Positions 25,089-34,208 of a stretch of DNA of 64,000 nt are shown piece by piece. The stretch comes from Sphingomonas sp. JUb134 (lineage in GTDB: Bacteria > Pseudomonadota > Alphaproteobacteria > Sphingomonadales > Sphingomonadaceae), in contig NZ_SLYP02000001.1 of assembly GCF_004341505.2 (NCBI RefSeq), forward strand, positions 3,124,501 through 3,188,500, read 5' to 3'. The stretch's first letter is position 1. Every line of letters begins with the position of its first letter. The notes under the pieces are model-generated. The model was not told the origin of the DNA, ran no database searches, and worked only from the letters and a program-made list of their open reading frames with translations. The translations under genes were made by a program, and so were the position numbers.

Positions 25089-26048
25089 TCACGAGTCGAT
25101 GAGGTCGGTTGTCCGCGCTTCGATCGAAGGCGTCTGCGCCGGATGGCGTCCGGCACTCGACAGCGCGAGCGCGATAGGCCCGAGCGGCCCGGCCGCGTCG
25201 CCGAGGCCCGGCAGCGACACGTACGGATCGGCCACGTTGCGCGCCGGCAGCGGCAGATAATTGCCAACAAGGCTGCGTAGCCGATCTTCGATCCGTACGA
25301 TCAGATCGGGTCGCTTGCCTAGGACCCCGCCACCGACCAAGAAGCGCCGCGGTCCAGTCGCGGCGGCGAGCGCCTGCAGCATCTGCGCGACCGCGTCTAC
25401 GACCGTCTCCCATGCGGCATGGTCATGAGGCAGCGTCTCGCCCGGCAAGCCGGTTCGCGCGGCAAGCGCTGGCCCCGCCACCAGTCCTTCTACGCAATCG
25501 CCGTGATAAGGGCACGCACCGGCCCAGTCGTCGCCCGCAACTCGCGCCACGCGCATGTGCCCGGCCTCACAATGTCCTATCCCACGCGTCGGGAAGCCGT
25601 TGACGATGAGGCCGACTCCAACTCCCGTTCCCACGGTGACGTAGGCGTAGTCGCGCAATCCCCTCGCAGCACCCCACCGGCCTTCCGCCATCGCCGCACC
25701 GTTGACGTCGGTGTCGAACGCGACCGGCACGTCGAAGTGGCCGGTCAGGGTGGACAGCACCGGCGTATCGCGCCAGCCCTGCTTCGCCGTGGTCGTTATG
25801 GTCCCGAACCCCGACGACGACGCATCGAGGTCCAGAGGCCCGAAGGACGCGACACCAACACGTTCGAAGCCTTCCTGCTCCCACCATCGATCGAGCTGAT
25901 CGACGATGGCGCGCAAGGTATCGACCGGCGCTCGGGTCGGAATTGTACGATGAGCGACGATGGAGCCGTCGTCGGTCGCAAGGACCGCAATGCACTTGGT
26001 TCCGCCCAGCTCCACGCCGGCGATCCGCCGCCTGACTGCTTCCTGCAT
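25089..26048 (-). CDS. ROK-family sugar kinase (fructokinase type)
   Basis: A 319-residue protein. It has the N-terminal phosphate motif GVELGGTKCIAVLA, a substrate segment VAFDTDVNGAAMAEGRWG, the second ATP motif YVTVGTGVGVGLIVNG and the zinc-ligand cluster GHMRVAR...CPYHGDCVEG, which is typical of fructokinase/mannokinase-like ROK enzymes. It phosphorylates a hexose in the cytoplasm; in this locus mannose or fructose is the sensible substrate. It leads the operon continuing with GH2 and the MFS transporter. The ATG follows AGGAGGGT. The promoter should lie in 26049-26268, where an inverted repeat is present. Confidence 0.88.
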   Translation of the reverse strand: MQEAVRRRIAGVELGGTKCIAVLATDDGSIVAHRTIPTRAPVDTLRAIVDQLDRWWEQEGFERVGVASFGPLDLDASSSGFGTITTTAKQGWRDTPVLSTLTGHFDVPVAFDTDVNGAAMAEGRWGAARGLRDYAYVTVGTGVGVGLIVNGFPTRGIGHCEAGHMRVARVAGDDWAGACPYHGDCVEGLVAGPALAARTGLPGETLPHDHAAWETVVDAVAQMLQALAAATGPRRFLVGGGVLGKRPDLIVRIEDRLRSLVGNYLPLPARNVADPYVSLPGLGDAAGPLGPIALALSSAGRHPAQTPSIEARTTDLIDS

Positions 26049-26226
26049 ACCCTCCTGGTTCCTTTATGAGCCCGCCCGCACGCAGGAGACGCCTGGCAGG
26101 AGCGGGCGCGATCCTCACGCGGCGGCGACGTCTACGATCCAGTCCCGCCTTCGCCACGCAAGGTCCGATCCGCCGCCGGTCCGCCAGCGTGGAACGTCGG
26201 CGACAACCAAGCCTAAAGCCCCCACA

Positions 26227-26249
26227 AAATAAAGAAAACGGCTTTATTT
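26227..26249. promoter_or_regulatory. AT-rich inverted repeat upstream of the ROK kinase operon
   Basis: Arms AAATAAAG and CTTTATTT pair perfectly around the spacer AAAACGG, in an otherwise GC-rich region 180 bp before the kinase start. AT-rich interrupted palindromes are typical binding sites of NagC/XylR-type ROK repressors, and such a regulator is encoded at 37766. Binding is inference. Confidence 0.35.
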
Positions 26250-26268
26250 ATCTCGCCCCGTTGAAGCG

Positions 26269-27036
26269 TCACTTCTTCCCCCTTCCAAGAGCCTCGCGCA
26301 GGGTCGTCACATCAAGGGTGCGGCGGTGCTGCCTCAGCCACGCTAGAAATGCGCGATGCGTCGCCGGGTCGACGCTGAGCTGGTCGCCGCCGATGCCGTG
26401 GAACAGGAATACCGCCCAGCCGCCGCTCGCCTCCGCGGCGTGCGCGAATGCGACGAGCTGATCGAGCGTCGTACCTTGGGCGAACCCGCGCGCGGGCACA
26501 TGCATCTCGTCGACGCTCGCAGAGCCGGCGCGCACTTCCGCATCGCTCATGCTCACTCCGCGTGCGTAGTCGACGATGTGCGCGGCGCGCAACGGCTCAA
26601 GATAATCCTCCCCGCCGACCAGATGTTCGCCGCAAGGCGTCGCGAAGCCGTGGCGTACGCGACCGTCGAGCGCGCGCGGCAGCGTGTTCTGCTGCGCGAT
26701 CTCGCGGATCATGGTGGAGGGGGTATAGGCCTCGCTCGTGAAGCGCGGATCGGCGGGGAATTTGGCGGCGGCGCAGGGGTGGAAAATCGTGTGATTGGCC
26801 AGTTCGTGCCCACGTCGCGCCACTGCCTGCCAGCGTGGCACGTCGGCCTCGCGCACCGCCGACAGGAAGAACGTCGCCTTCAACCCCGCGGCGTCGAGCG
26901 CGGGGACCGCGTGGTCGAGCTGCGACGGCAGCGCGTCGTCGTAGGTCAGCACCACGGTGCCGCGCGCCTGTGCGATACCGGGCAGCATGGCTAGCACGGC
27001 CGCCGCCGCCACGATTGCGCGTATCCGCTCCGTCAT
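26269..27036 (-). CDS. NodB-type polysaccharide deacetylase (CE4-like), secreted
   Basis: A 255-residue protein with a signal peptide (MTERIRAIVAAAAVLAMLPGIAQA). NodB motifs are visible: TYDDALPSQLDHAVPAL (metal-binding Asp pair), GHELANHTIFHPC (the two His ligands) and VFLFHGIGGDQ near the end. The first motif reads TYDDA rather than TYDDG. It probably removes N- or O-acetyl groups from a polysaccharide or peptide-like substrate. Its start overlaps the stop of the CE2 gene, so it is the third gene of a GH3-CE2-deacetylase unit. Confidence 0.85.
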   Translation of the reverse strand: MTERIRAIVAAAAVLAMLPGIAQARGTVVLTYDDALPSQLDHAVPALDAAGLKATFFLSAVREADVPRWQAVARRGHELANHTIFHPCAAAKFPADPRFTSEAYTPSTMIREIAQQNTLPRALDGRVRHGFATPCGEHLVGGEDYLEPLRAAHIVDYARGVSMSDAEVRAGSASVDEMHVPARGFAQGTTLDQLVAFAHAAEASGGWAVFLFHGIGGDQLSVDPATHRAFLAWLRQHRRTLDVTTLREALGRGKK

Positions 27037-28142
27037 CGCGACATGCCCGCGTTCCAGACACCGCGTAGCGCGTCGATCTGCGCGGCCACTGCGCCTGCGA
27101 TCCTGGCGTCGTCGGCAAGGTCGGGGTGGCCGTTGCAGCCACCAAAGCCGAGCCCATCGACCGCGACGAACGCGATGCGGCGCTCGCCCGCCTGCATCAA
27201 CCGCGCCACCGTCGCGCGCGCCTCCGCGATCACCTCGCCCTGCGCGATCGGGGTCGCCCAGACGACGATCAGCGCATGCGGGTTCCGACTGCGAAGCTTC
27301 GACAGAAAACGCGCGTAGCTGCGCTCGAAGTCCTCGTGCAGTGCGGCGCGCGTCTTCCAGCGCTCGCCGGCGTGAAGCGCGGTCGAGAAATCGTTGGTGC
27401 CGAGCGCGACCACGATCACCTGCGGATGCCAGCCCGCATCGGCTGCGCGCCTTGCCTTGTCGAACAATGTGAACGGATAGGCGGCGGGCAGCGTGTCGGA
27501 CGGGTAGCCGTCGTAATTGCGCACGACGCCCCGGCCCGAGATCGCGTTGACCCGATAATCGGCGTGATAGCGTTCGCCCAACAGGCCGGGGAGCCCACGC
27601 GCGGTGTCGGTCGTGTCCCACACCTCCTGCGTGCTGCACGCGGTCTTGGTCGAGCGAACGCCGTAGCCGACCGTGTGCGAATCGCCGACGAACTCGATCT
27701 GGCGGGCGGGTATGGCCGCCGGCAGCGCGCGCGTGCCCGCAGCGGCGCGAAAGCCGCCGAAGACGGTCGGCCCCGCCTGGCTCTCGCTGATCGCCTGCAC
27801 GCGCAGGACGTGCGCGCCCGGTGCGAGCGGACCGACGCGGTAGAGTCCGGGCACCGGTCGGACGAGCGCGATCGGTGCACCCTCGTCGACGGTGACGCGA
27901 AGCGACACCTCCCCGGCTCCGACTCGGAACAGCGCGACGCGACCACGGAAGCGTGTCTCGACGTAGGTGCCTGGCCATTGCCGCCGGATCATCCCCTGTT
28001 CCGCCGCCTCGGCGCGCCCGACGACGCGCATCGGCAGCGCGGTCGTGCCCGCGGGCTCCGCGGCGAGCCGCTCGACCCGCGGCGGCGGACCGGCGGCGAT
28101 CGCCGACGCACCCAGCACCGCGAGCAGCGCCCGCAGCATCAT
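27033..28142 (-). CDS. Carbohydrate esterase family 2-type acetylesterase (SGNH fold)
   Basis: A 369-residue secreted protein with the two-domain CE2 layout: an N-terminal jelly roll (residues about 25-140, WPGTYVETRFRGRVALFRVG) and a C-terminal SGNH hydrolase domain. The catalytic Ser155 lies in FVGDSHTVGYG; other block residues are GRGVVRNYDG, ALGTNDFS and the His in GHPDLADD. CE2 enzymes deacetylate xylan and (gluco)mannan, matching the mannan-directed hydrolases here. Both ends overlap neighbours by four bases (GH3 upstream, deacetylase downstream), giving translational coupling. Confidence 0.87.
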   Translation of the reverse strand: MMLRALLAVLGASAIAAGPPPRVERLAAEPAGTTALPMRVVGRAEAAEQGMIRRQWPGTYVETRFRGRVALFRVGAGEVSLRVTVDEGAPIALVRPVPGLYRVGPLAPGAHVLRVQAISESQAGPTVFGGFRAAAGTRALPAAIPARQIEFVGDSHTVGYGVRSTKTACSTQEVWDTTDTARGLPGLLGERYHADYRVNAISGRGVVRNYDGYPSDTLPAAYPFTLFDKARRAADAGWHPQVIVVALGTNDFSTALHAGERWKTRAALHEDFERSYARFLSKLRSRNPHALIVVWATPIAQGEVIAEARATVARLMQAGERRIAFVAVDGLGFGGCNGHPDLADDARIAGAVAAQIDALRGVWNAGMSR

Positions 28143-30604
28143 CGCTGACCGCAGCTTACCGGACCGGGCGGCGCGCTGGCGATGCGGATGCCCGACACGT
28201 CGATGCCCGCCGCGCCGGTCGCGGCAATCACTGCGGGGCGCGTCACCTTGGCCATTTCGACGCCTTGGTCGGCGAAGCAGCGGAGGGGCACCGCCAGTTC
28301 GGTCCAGTCGCTGCCCGCGGCGCGCAGCGCGCCGGTGATCGGCACGCTCGCGCTGCGTCCGCCCGCCGCCGCCATGCCGAGCGTGACGGTGCCCGCTGCC
28401 GCGCGCGTGACGCGGTAGTCGAGGATCAGGCTCAACTGCCCGTTCGCTTCGCGCGACAGGTCGATCGGCTGCGCCTGCGCGACCGCGAATTCGCCCGCGC
28501 CGGTGAAGGTCAGGCGCACGCTGTCCTCCTGCGCCTGCCGGTCAATGCGCGCCTGCGTCACCGCGCCGCTGGTCTTGAGCGACGCGCCAGGGGCGAGCCG
28601 CCCGCGCACGAACAGCGCGTTCTGGTCACCGCCCGCGTTCGCCGGCCGCGCCTCGTTTAGCGTCGGCACCTGCCCGCCCTTGGCGTAGGACAGGCCGTAG
28701 CCGAACGGGAACAGCGGATCGTAGTTCGGATCGCGCCGATTGAGCACATATTGGTCGAGCCGCTTGGGCCACGAGAACGACAACGTGCCGCGGAAATCGG
28801 CCTTGGGCTTGCCGTCGCGACCCGCGACCACCACGTCGGCGACGCCGCCGCCCTCGGTGCCGGGCAACCAGGCGGCGACAAAGGCGTCGGACGCGTTCAG
28901 CTCCGGGTTGACCCACAAGGGGCGGCCCGAGAGGAACACCGACACGGTCGGCACGCCCGCCTTCTTCAACCGGCGCAACAGCTCCAGGTTCGATTTGTCG
29001 TCGGGGCTGTATTCCAGCGTCGGGCGGTCACCCGTGAATTCGGCATAGGGCGTTTCGCCGAAGACGACGATCGCGACATCGGGCTTGGTTGTGAAGCTGC
29101 CCTGCGCCGACAGCGTCGCGGTGCCTCCGCTCGCGCGCACCGCCTCGGACAGTCCGCCCCAGATCGACTGCGCGTTGGGGAAGTTGGCGTTGGTGACGCC
29201 CGTTCCCTGCCAGGTGATCGACCAGCCGCCCGCCTGCTGACCAATATTGTCCGCGCCCGCCCCTGCAACCAGTACGTTCGCGCCCGGTTTGATCGGCAGC
29301 ACGCCATTGTTCTTGAGCAGCACGAGCGACTCGCGCACCGCCGCTCGCGCGAGCGCGCGGTGTTCGGGGCTGCCGAGCAGGTTGAACTTGCCCGCGAACG
29401 GGCGCGACGACGGGCGGCCGGCGTCGAACGTGCCCGCCAGCACCTTGACGCGCAGGATGCGGCGCACCGCATCGTCCAATCGCGCCGCCGGGATCGTACC
29501 CGCCTTCGCCTCGCGCAGCGTGTTGGCGTAGAGTTCCTTCCACTTGGGGCCCGAGTACATGAACATGTCGAGCCCGGCGTTGATCGCGGCCGCGCAATCC
29601 TCGTTGGTGCAGCCCGGCACCTGCCCGTGCGCGTTCCAGTCGCCGACCGCGAAGCCGTCGAAGCCCCAGCGTTCCTTCAGCACACCCGTCAGCAGCGACT
29701 TGTTGCCGGTCAGCTTGGTGCCGTTCCAGCTCGAGAAGCTGGGCATCACGGTCAGCGCGCCCGCGGGCAGCGCGGTCATGTAGCCGGCGGCGTGGACGTC
29801 GCGCAGCGTCGCTTCGCTGACGCGCGTGTCACCCTGGTCGCGCCCGCCGGTGCCACCGTCGCCAAGGAAGTGCTTGACCGAGGAGATGACGTGGCCGGGG
29901 CGCATGAAATCACCGCCGACACGGCCCTGGATGCCCTCCACCATCGCGCCGGCGTAGGACGCTACGACCGCGGGCTCCTCCGAATAGCTCTCGTAAGTGC
30001 GGCCCCAGCGATCATCCTGCACGACGGCGACGGTCGGCGCGAAGCTCCAGTCGATGCCGGTCGCCGCCGTCTCCGCCGCGGTTGCCGCGCCGATGCGGCG
30101 GACGAGGTCGGGGTCGCGCGCGGCGCCGAGCGCGATGTTGTGCGGAAACAGCGTCGCGCCAACGATGTTGTTGGCGCCGTGCACCGCGTCGGTGCCCCAG
30201 ATGACGGGCACGACCGGGCGACCGTCGCTGCGCTTCACCGACGCGTCGTAGAAGGCATCGAACAGTTTCAGCCACTCGGGTGCGGGCGCGAACTCGTCAT
30301 TGTTGGGGGCAGAGTTGCCGCCATTCAGGATCGAGCCGAGCTTGTACGTCTCCAGATCCTCCGGCGTGATCGAGGCGATGTCGACCTGGATCAGCTGCCC
30401 GACCTTGTCCTCGATGCTCATCCGGCGGAGCATCGCGTCGACGCGCGCCTCGACCTTGGGATCGCGCTGGCGCTTCATCGCCAGCGCGGGCCACTCACCC
30501 GGATGTGCCACCGCGGAAGGACCAACCTTACCGGCATTCTGCGCCGACAGCGTCGCACCACTGGCAAGCAAACCCGCAATCACAGCCAGCTTCATCGTCC
30601 TCAT
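28139..30604 (-). CDS. Glycoside hydrolase family 3 exo-beta-glucosidase (ExoP type), secreted
   Basis: An 821-residue enzyme with a short signal peptide (MRTMKLAVIAGLLASGATLSAQ). It has the GH3 N-terminal barrel (VPVIWGTDAVHGANN, SSVKHFLGDGGTGGRDQG), with the nucleophile Asp322 in GFAVGDWNAH. The GH3 C-terminal domain (ESLVLLKNNGVLPIKPG, LPGTEGGGVADV, FPFGYGLSY) and a C-terminal beta domain like that of ExoP exo-1,3/1,4-beta-glucanases follow. It releases glucose or similar units from beta-glucan and glucomannan oligosaccharides. It is the first gene of the leftward unit; GGGGAGGA precedes ATG 30604 at proper spacing. It diverges from the GDSL gene over a 111-bp regulatory region. Confidence 0.9.
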   Translation of the reverse strand: MRTMKLAVIAGLLASGATLSAQNAGKVGPSAVAHPGEWPALAMKRQRDPKVEARVDAMLRRMSIEDKVGQLIQVDIASITPEDLETYKLGSILNGGNSAPNNDEFAPAPEWLKLFDAFYDASVKRSDGRPVVPVIWGTDAVHGANNIVGATLFPHNIALGAARDPDLVRRIGAATAAETAATGIDWSFAPTVAVVQDDRWGRTYESYSEEPAVVASYAGAMVEGIQGRVGGDFMRPGHVISSVKHFLGDGGTGGRDQGDTRVSEATLRDVHAAGYMTALPAGALTVMPSFSSWNGTKLTGNKSLLTGVLKERWGFDGFAVGDWNAHGQVPGCTNEDCAAAINAGLDMFMYSGPKWKELYANTLREAKAGTIPAARLDDAVRRILRVKVLAGTFDAGRPSSRPFAGKFNLLGSPEHRALARAAVRESLVLLKNNGVLPIKPGANVLVAGAGADNIGQQAGGWSITWQGTGVTNANFPNAQSIWGGLSEAVRASGGTATLSAQGSFTTKPDVAIVVFGETPYAEFTGDRPTLEYSPDDKSNLELLRRLKKAGVPTVSVFLSGRPLWVNPELNASDAFVAAWLPGTEGGGVADVVVAGRDGKPKADFRGTLSFSWPKRLDQYVLNRRDPNYDPLFPFGYGLSYAKGGQVPTLNEARPANAGGDQNALFVRGRLAPGASLKTSGAVTQARIDRQAQEDSVRLTFTGAGEFAVAQAQPIDLSREANGQLSLILDYRVTRAAAGTVTLGMAAAGGRSASVPITGALRAAGSDWTELAVPLRCFADQGVEMAKVTRPAVIAATGAAGIDVSGIRIASAPPGPVSCGQR

Positions 30605-30682
30605 TCATTCCTCCCCGACGCGCCAAACTGCGACGCTCTATTATTCTTTCAAATTAACTAAATCGCGCTCTATGTTGCAACC

Positions 30683-30692
30683 AAACCGGTTT
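30683..30692. promoter_or_regulatory. LacI-operator-like palindrome between divergent GH3 and GDSL genes
   Basis: AAACCGGTTT is a perfect 10-bp palindrome with the central CG typical of LacI-family operators. It sits 24 bp before the GDSL start codon and 79 bp before the GH3 start, a position suited to controlling both units. No LacI-type gene is in the window, so the regulator would be encoded elsewhere. Confidence 0.4.
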
Positions 30693-30715
30693 CAAGGTCG
30701 CAGAGAGGATCACGC

Positions 30716-31471
30716 ATGTTGAGGTTCGCCGCCATGTTGCTGCCGCTGGCCGCAGCCATCGCGCCATCGTCGGCGGTCGCACGGGGTGCCGCGCCGCAGG
30801 GGAGCGCGGCCGAGCAGGAGGCCGAGCACCGGCTACACACCGACTGGGCTTGGCTCGGTCGCTACCAGGGCGACAATGCGGCGCTCCGCCCGACGGGCGG
30901 GGCCCGCATCGTCTTCATCGGCGATTCGATCACCCAAGGCTGGATCGACAAGGTGCCTGGCTTCTTCAGAGAGGGCCGGATCGACCGCGGGATCGGTGGG
31001 CAGACCACGCCGCAGATGCTGCTGCGCTTCCGCCAGGACGTGATCGACCTTCACCCGGCGGCGGTGCAGATCATGGGCGGCACCAACGACATCGCGGGCA
31101 ATACCGGCCCGATGACGCCCGAGCAGACCAAGGCCAACATCATGTCGATGGCCGAGCTGGCACGTGCGAACGGCATCCGCGTGATCCTCGCCTCGATCCC
31201 GCCCGCCGCCAACTTCCCGTGGCGCCCGGGGCTCAGCACCGCACCCAGGATCGCGGCGATTAACGCCTGGTTGAAGGACTACGCCGCGCGCACGGGCGCG
31301 ACCTACGCCGATTACTGGACTGCGCTGCACGACGGCGACGCGTTGCGAAGCGCACTGACCTACGACGGGGTCCACCCCAACGAAGCGGGCTACGCGGCGA
31401 TGGCGCCGGTCGCCGAACGCGCGATCCGCGACGCGCTGTCGCGTCCGACCCCGCGTCAGCCGGCGCGATGA
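30716..31471 (+). CDS. GDSL/SGNH-family esterase, secreted
   Basis: A 251-residue protein with a signal peptide (MLRFAAMLLPLAAAIAPSSAVA). It belongs to the platelet-activating-factor-acetylhydrolase-like SGNH group: FIGDSITQGW with Ser71, GIGGQTTPQMLLRF, MGGTNDIAGN and the Asp/His pair in YDGVHPNEAGY. It probably removes acetyl groups from oligosaccharides. It opens the rightward operon GDSL-carboxylesterase-GH27-GH9; its stop overlaps the next start. Confidence 0.87.
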   Translation: MLRFAAMLLPLAAAIAPSSAVARGAAPQGSAAEQEAEHRLHTDWAWLGRYQGDNAALRPTGGARIVFIGDSITQGWIDKVPGFFREGRIDRGIGGQTTPQMLLRFRQDVIDLHPAAVQIMGGTNDIAGNTGPMTPEQTKANIMSMAELARANGIRVILASIPPAANFPWRPGLSTAPRIAAINAWLKDYAARTGATYADYWTALHDGDALRSALTYDGVHPNEAGYAAMAPVAERAIRDALSRPTPRQPAR

Positions 31472-32943
31472 TCGCGCTCGCGCTGGCGCTCGCCGCCGCT
31501 GGGTCTGTCGTCGCCGGACCCGTCGTCCCGACCAGCCACGGCCCCGTACGCGGCGAACCCCTGCCGGGCGGCGGCGGCGTGTTCCGCGGCATCCGCTTCG
31601 CCGCGCCGCCAGTCGGGGCGCTGCGCTGGCGCGCGCCGGTCGCGCCGCAGCGATGGCGCGCGCCCGCACCCGCCGTCGCCGCGCACGCGGCCTGCCCGCA
31701 ACCGAGCTACGGCGCGTGGAACAGCGCCGCGGCGGCCTCGTCGAGCGAGGACTGCCTGTTCCTCGACGTACGTTCGCCGCGACTTGGCGCGCGCGCGCGG
31801 CTGCCGGTGATGGTGTGGGTGCACGGCGGCGGCAACCGCGGCGGCGCGGGCGGCGGCACCGTTGAGTCGCGCATCACCGATCGCGGCATCGTGCTCGTCA
31901 GCGTGCAATATCGCCTGGGCGCGCTCGGATTCATGTCGCACCCGGCGCTGAGTGCCGAACAGGGCGGCGCGTCGGGCAATTACGGGCTGATGGACCAGCA
32001 GGCGGCGCTGCGCTGGGTCCGCGACAACATCGCGCGCTTCGGCGGCGATCCGGCGCGGGTGACGATCGCGGGCGAATCGGCGGGCGCGCAGGATGTCGGC
32101 CTGCAGATGCTATCCCCCGCCGCGCGCGGGCTGTTCGCGGGCGCGATCGCGCAGAGCGGTACGCCCGGCTTCGGCGTGGCGCCGCGCACGCTGGCACAGA
32201 ACGAGCGACTGGGCATGGCGATCGCCGCGCGCGCGGGTGCTGCGCGCGAGGCGAGCGCCGCGGCGCTGCGCGATCTTCCCGTGGCCGCCATCGTCGCGGC
32301 GCAGGAACGGGTCGACGTGCCCGACCTGGAGGACGACAGCTTCATCTGGTTGCAGGCGGTGGTCGACGGGCGGGTGCTGCGCAAGACGCCCGCGGGCGCG
32401 CTCGCTGCCGGGCGGGTCGCGCGCGTGCCGCTGCTGATCGGCGTCAACGCGCAGGAGTTCACCGGCTATAACGGACGCGATCCTCGCCCGGTGATCGCGC
32501 GCGAGTTTCCGCGCAACGCGCAGGCGGTGCGACGCGCCTACGGGCTGGACGGCGCGCCCGCGCCCGACCCGCGGCTGGGCGACGTGGCGATGCGGCTCGG
32601 CACCGATCTGGTGTTCACCTGCCCGACCGTAGCGGTGTCGCGCGCGGTGGCCGCGGGGGGCGCGCCCGTGTGGCAGTATCAGTTCGACTACGCGCCCCCC
32701 GGCAAGACCGTCAGCCACGGCAGCGAGATCGGGCTGATCTTCGACACGCCGCCCACGGGCGCACCGGCGTTGCAGGATTACTGGACCGCGTTCGTCCAGC
32801 GCGGCGATCCGAACCGCTCCGGACTGCCGCACTGGTCGCGCTACGACGCGCGAGCGCGCGCTTACCTCGCGTTCGGACAAACGCGGACGGCCGCACGGTC
32901 CGGGCTGCACGACGCCGTCTGCCTGCCGCGCACCACGCCGTAA
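31468..32943 (+). CDS. Type-B carboxylesterase, secreted
   Basis: A 491-residue alpha/beta hydrolase with a short hydrophobic N-terminus. Carboxylesterase type-B signatures are present: FRGIRFAAPPVGALRW, SEDCLFLDV, the oxyanion loop VWVHGGGNRGG, the nucleophile Ser204 in AGESAGAQ, and the His in VSHGSEIGLIF. Likely substrates are acyl or feruloyl/acetyl esters on plant polysaccharides. It is translationally coupled to the GDSL gene (ATGA) and lies 35 bp before GH27. Confidence 0.87.
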   Translation: MIALALALAAAGSVVAGPVVPTSHGPVRGEPLPGGGGVFRGIRFAAPPVGALRWRAPVAPQRWRAPAPAVAAHAACPQPSYGAWNSAAAASSSEDCLFLDVRSPRLGARARLPVMVWVHGGGNRGGAGGGTVESRITDRGIVLVSVQYRLGALGFMSHPALSAEQGGASGNYGLMDQQAALRWVRDNIARFGGDPARVTIAGESAGAQDVGLQMLSPAARGLFAGAIAQSGTPGFGVAPRTLAQNERLGMAIAARAGAAREASAAALRDLPVAAIVAAQERVDVPDLEDDSFIWLQAVVDGRVLRKTPAGALAAGRVARVPLLIGVNAQEFTGYNGRDPRPVIAREFPRNAQAVRRAYGLDGAPAPDPRLGDVAMRLGTDLVFTCPTVAVSRAVAAGGAPVWQYQFDYAPPGKTVSHGSEIGLIFDTPPTGAPALQDYWTAFVQRGDPNRSGLPHWSRYDARARAYLAFGQTRTAARSGLHDAVCLPRTTP

Positions 32944-32978
32944 CCCGTGCGACACATCATCTGATCAAAGGGCTGAAC

Positions 32979-34208
32979 ATGATACGCGACCTAACCTCGG
33001 CCATCGCGGCAGCCATCGCGGCGCTCGCCATCGCGGGCAGCGCCGCGGCGCAGGACCAGTTGCTCGATCCCAACACGCTGCGCCCTTCGCTTGATCCCGC
33101 GCGCACCGTCAACGGGCTCGCGCAGACGCCGCCGATGGGGTGGAACAGCTGGAACAAGTTCGGGTGCAACGTCAACGAACAGGTCGTACGCGACACGGTG
33201 GACGCGATCGCGAGCGGCGGCATGAAGGATGCCGGCTACCAATATGTCGTCATCGACGATTGCTGGCACGGAACGCGCGACGCCGACGGCTTCATCGGCG
33301 AGGATAGGGCCAAGTTCCCCTCGGGCATGAAGGCGCTCGCCGATTACGTTCACGCGCACGGGTTGAAATTCGGCATCTACTCGGACGCGGGCGCCAAGAC
33401 TTGCGGCGGGCGTCCCGGCAGCCAGGGGCACGAATATCAGGACGCCATCACCTACGCGCGCTGGGGCGTCGATTACCTGAAGTACGATTGGTGCTCGACC
33501 GGCATACGCAACGCGGAGGAAGCCTATGCCCTGATGGCGGACGCGCTGCGCGCCACCGGCCGGCCGGTCCTGTTGTCAATCTGCGAATGGGGCAACAATC
33601 GCCCGTGGGAATGGGCCAGCAAGATCGGCAACATGTGGCGCACCACCGGCGACATCCGCGATGCCTGGGCCGGACGCGTCACCTACTCGCTCGGCGTGAT
33701 GGACATCGTCGATCGCAACGAACCGCTCTACCCTTACGCGGGGCCGGGGCATTGGAATGATCCCGACATGCTGGAGGTCGGCAACGGCGGGCTGAGCGAC
33801 ACCGAAGCCCGCGCGCATTTCAGCCTGTGGGCGATGATGGCGGCCCCGTTGATCGCGGGCAACGACGTCGCGCGCATGAGCGAGGCGACCCGGGCGATCC
33901 TGCTCAACAAGGAAGTGATCGCGGTCGACCAGGATCCGCTCGGCCGCCAAGGGCGCCGGGTTCGGGACGACGGCGATCAGGAGATATGGTCCAAACCTCT
34001 CGCCGATGGCAGCCGCGCGGTGTTGCTGCTCAACCGCGGCGCCGCGCCCGCGCGCGTGACAATGAACTGGCCGGAGATCGGCTACACCGCGACCACCCGC
34101 GCCGCGGTGCGCGACCTGTGGGCGCACCGTGACGTCGGCCGGGTCCGCGCGCGCTACGCGGCGGTCGTGCCGGCCCATGGCGCGACCATGCTGACGGTGC
34201 GACCGTGA
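32979..34208 (+). CDS. Glycoside hydrolase family 27 alpha-galactosidase, secreted
   Basis: A 409-residue enzyme with a signal peptide (MIRDLTSAIAAAIAALAIAGSAAAQ). GH27 signatures are TPPMGWNSWNKFGC, VVIDDCWHG, the nucleophile Asp170 in YLKYDWCS, CEWGNNRPWEW and the acid/base Asp225 in WRTTGDIRD, with a C-terminal beta-sandwich domain. It removes alpha-1,6-galactose side chains from galactomannan or galactoglucomannan. The ATG at 32979 is fixed by the signal peptide. The stop overlaps the GH9 start. Confidence 0.92.
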   Translation: MIRDLTSAIAAAIAALAIAGSAAAQDQLLDPNTLRPSLDPARTVNGLAQTPPMGWNSWNKFGCNVNEQVVRDTVDAIASGGMKDAGYQYVVIDDCWHGTRDADGFIGEDRAKFPSGMKALADYVHAHGLKFGIYSDAGAKTCGGRPGSQGHEYQDAITYARWGVDYLKYDWCSTGIRNAEEAYALMADALRATGRPVLLSICEWGNNRPWEWASKIGNMWRTTGDIRDAWAGRVTYSLGVMDIVDRNEPLYPYAGPGHWNDPDMLEVGNGGLSDTEARAHFSLWAMMAAPLIAGNDVARMSEATRAILLNKEVIAVDQDPLGRQGRRVRDDGDQEIWSKPLADGSRAVLLLNRGAAPARVTMNWPEIGYTATTRAAVRDLWAHRDVGRVRARYAAVVPAHGATMLTVRP

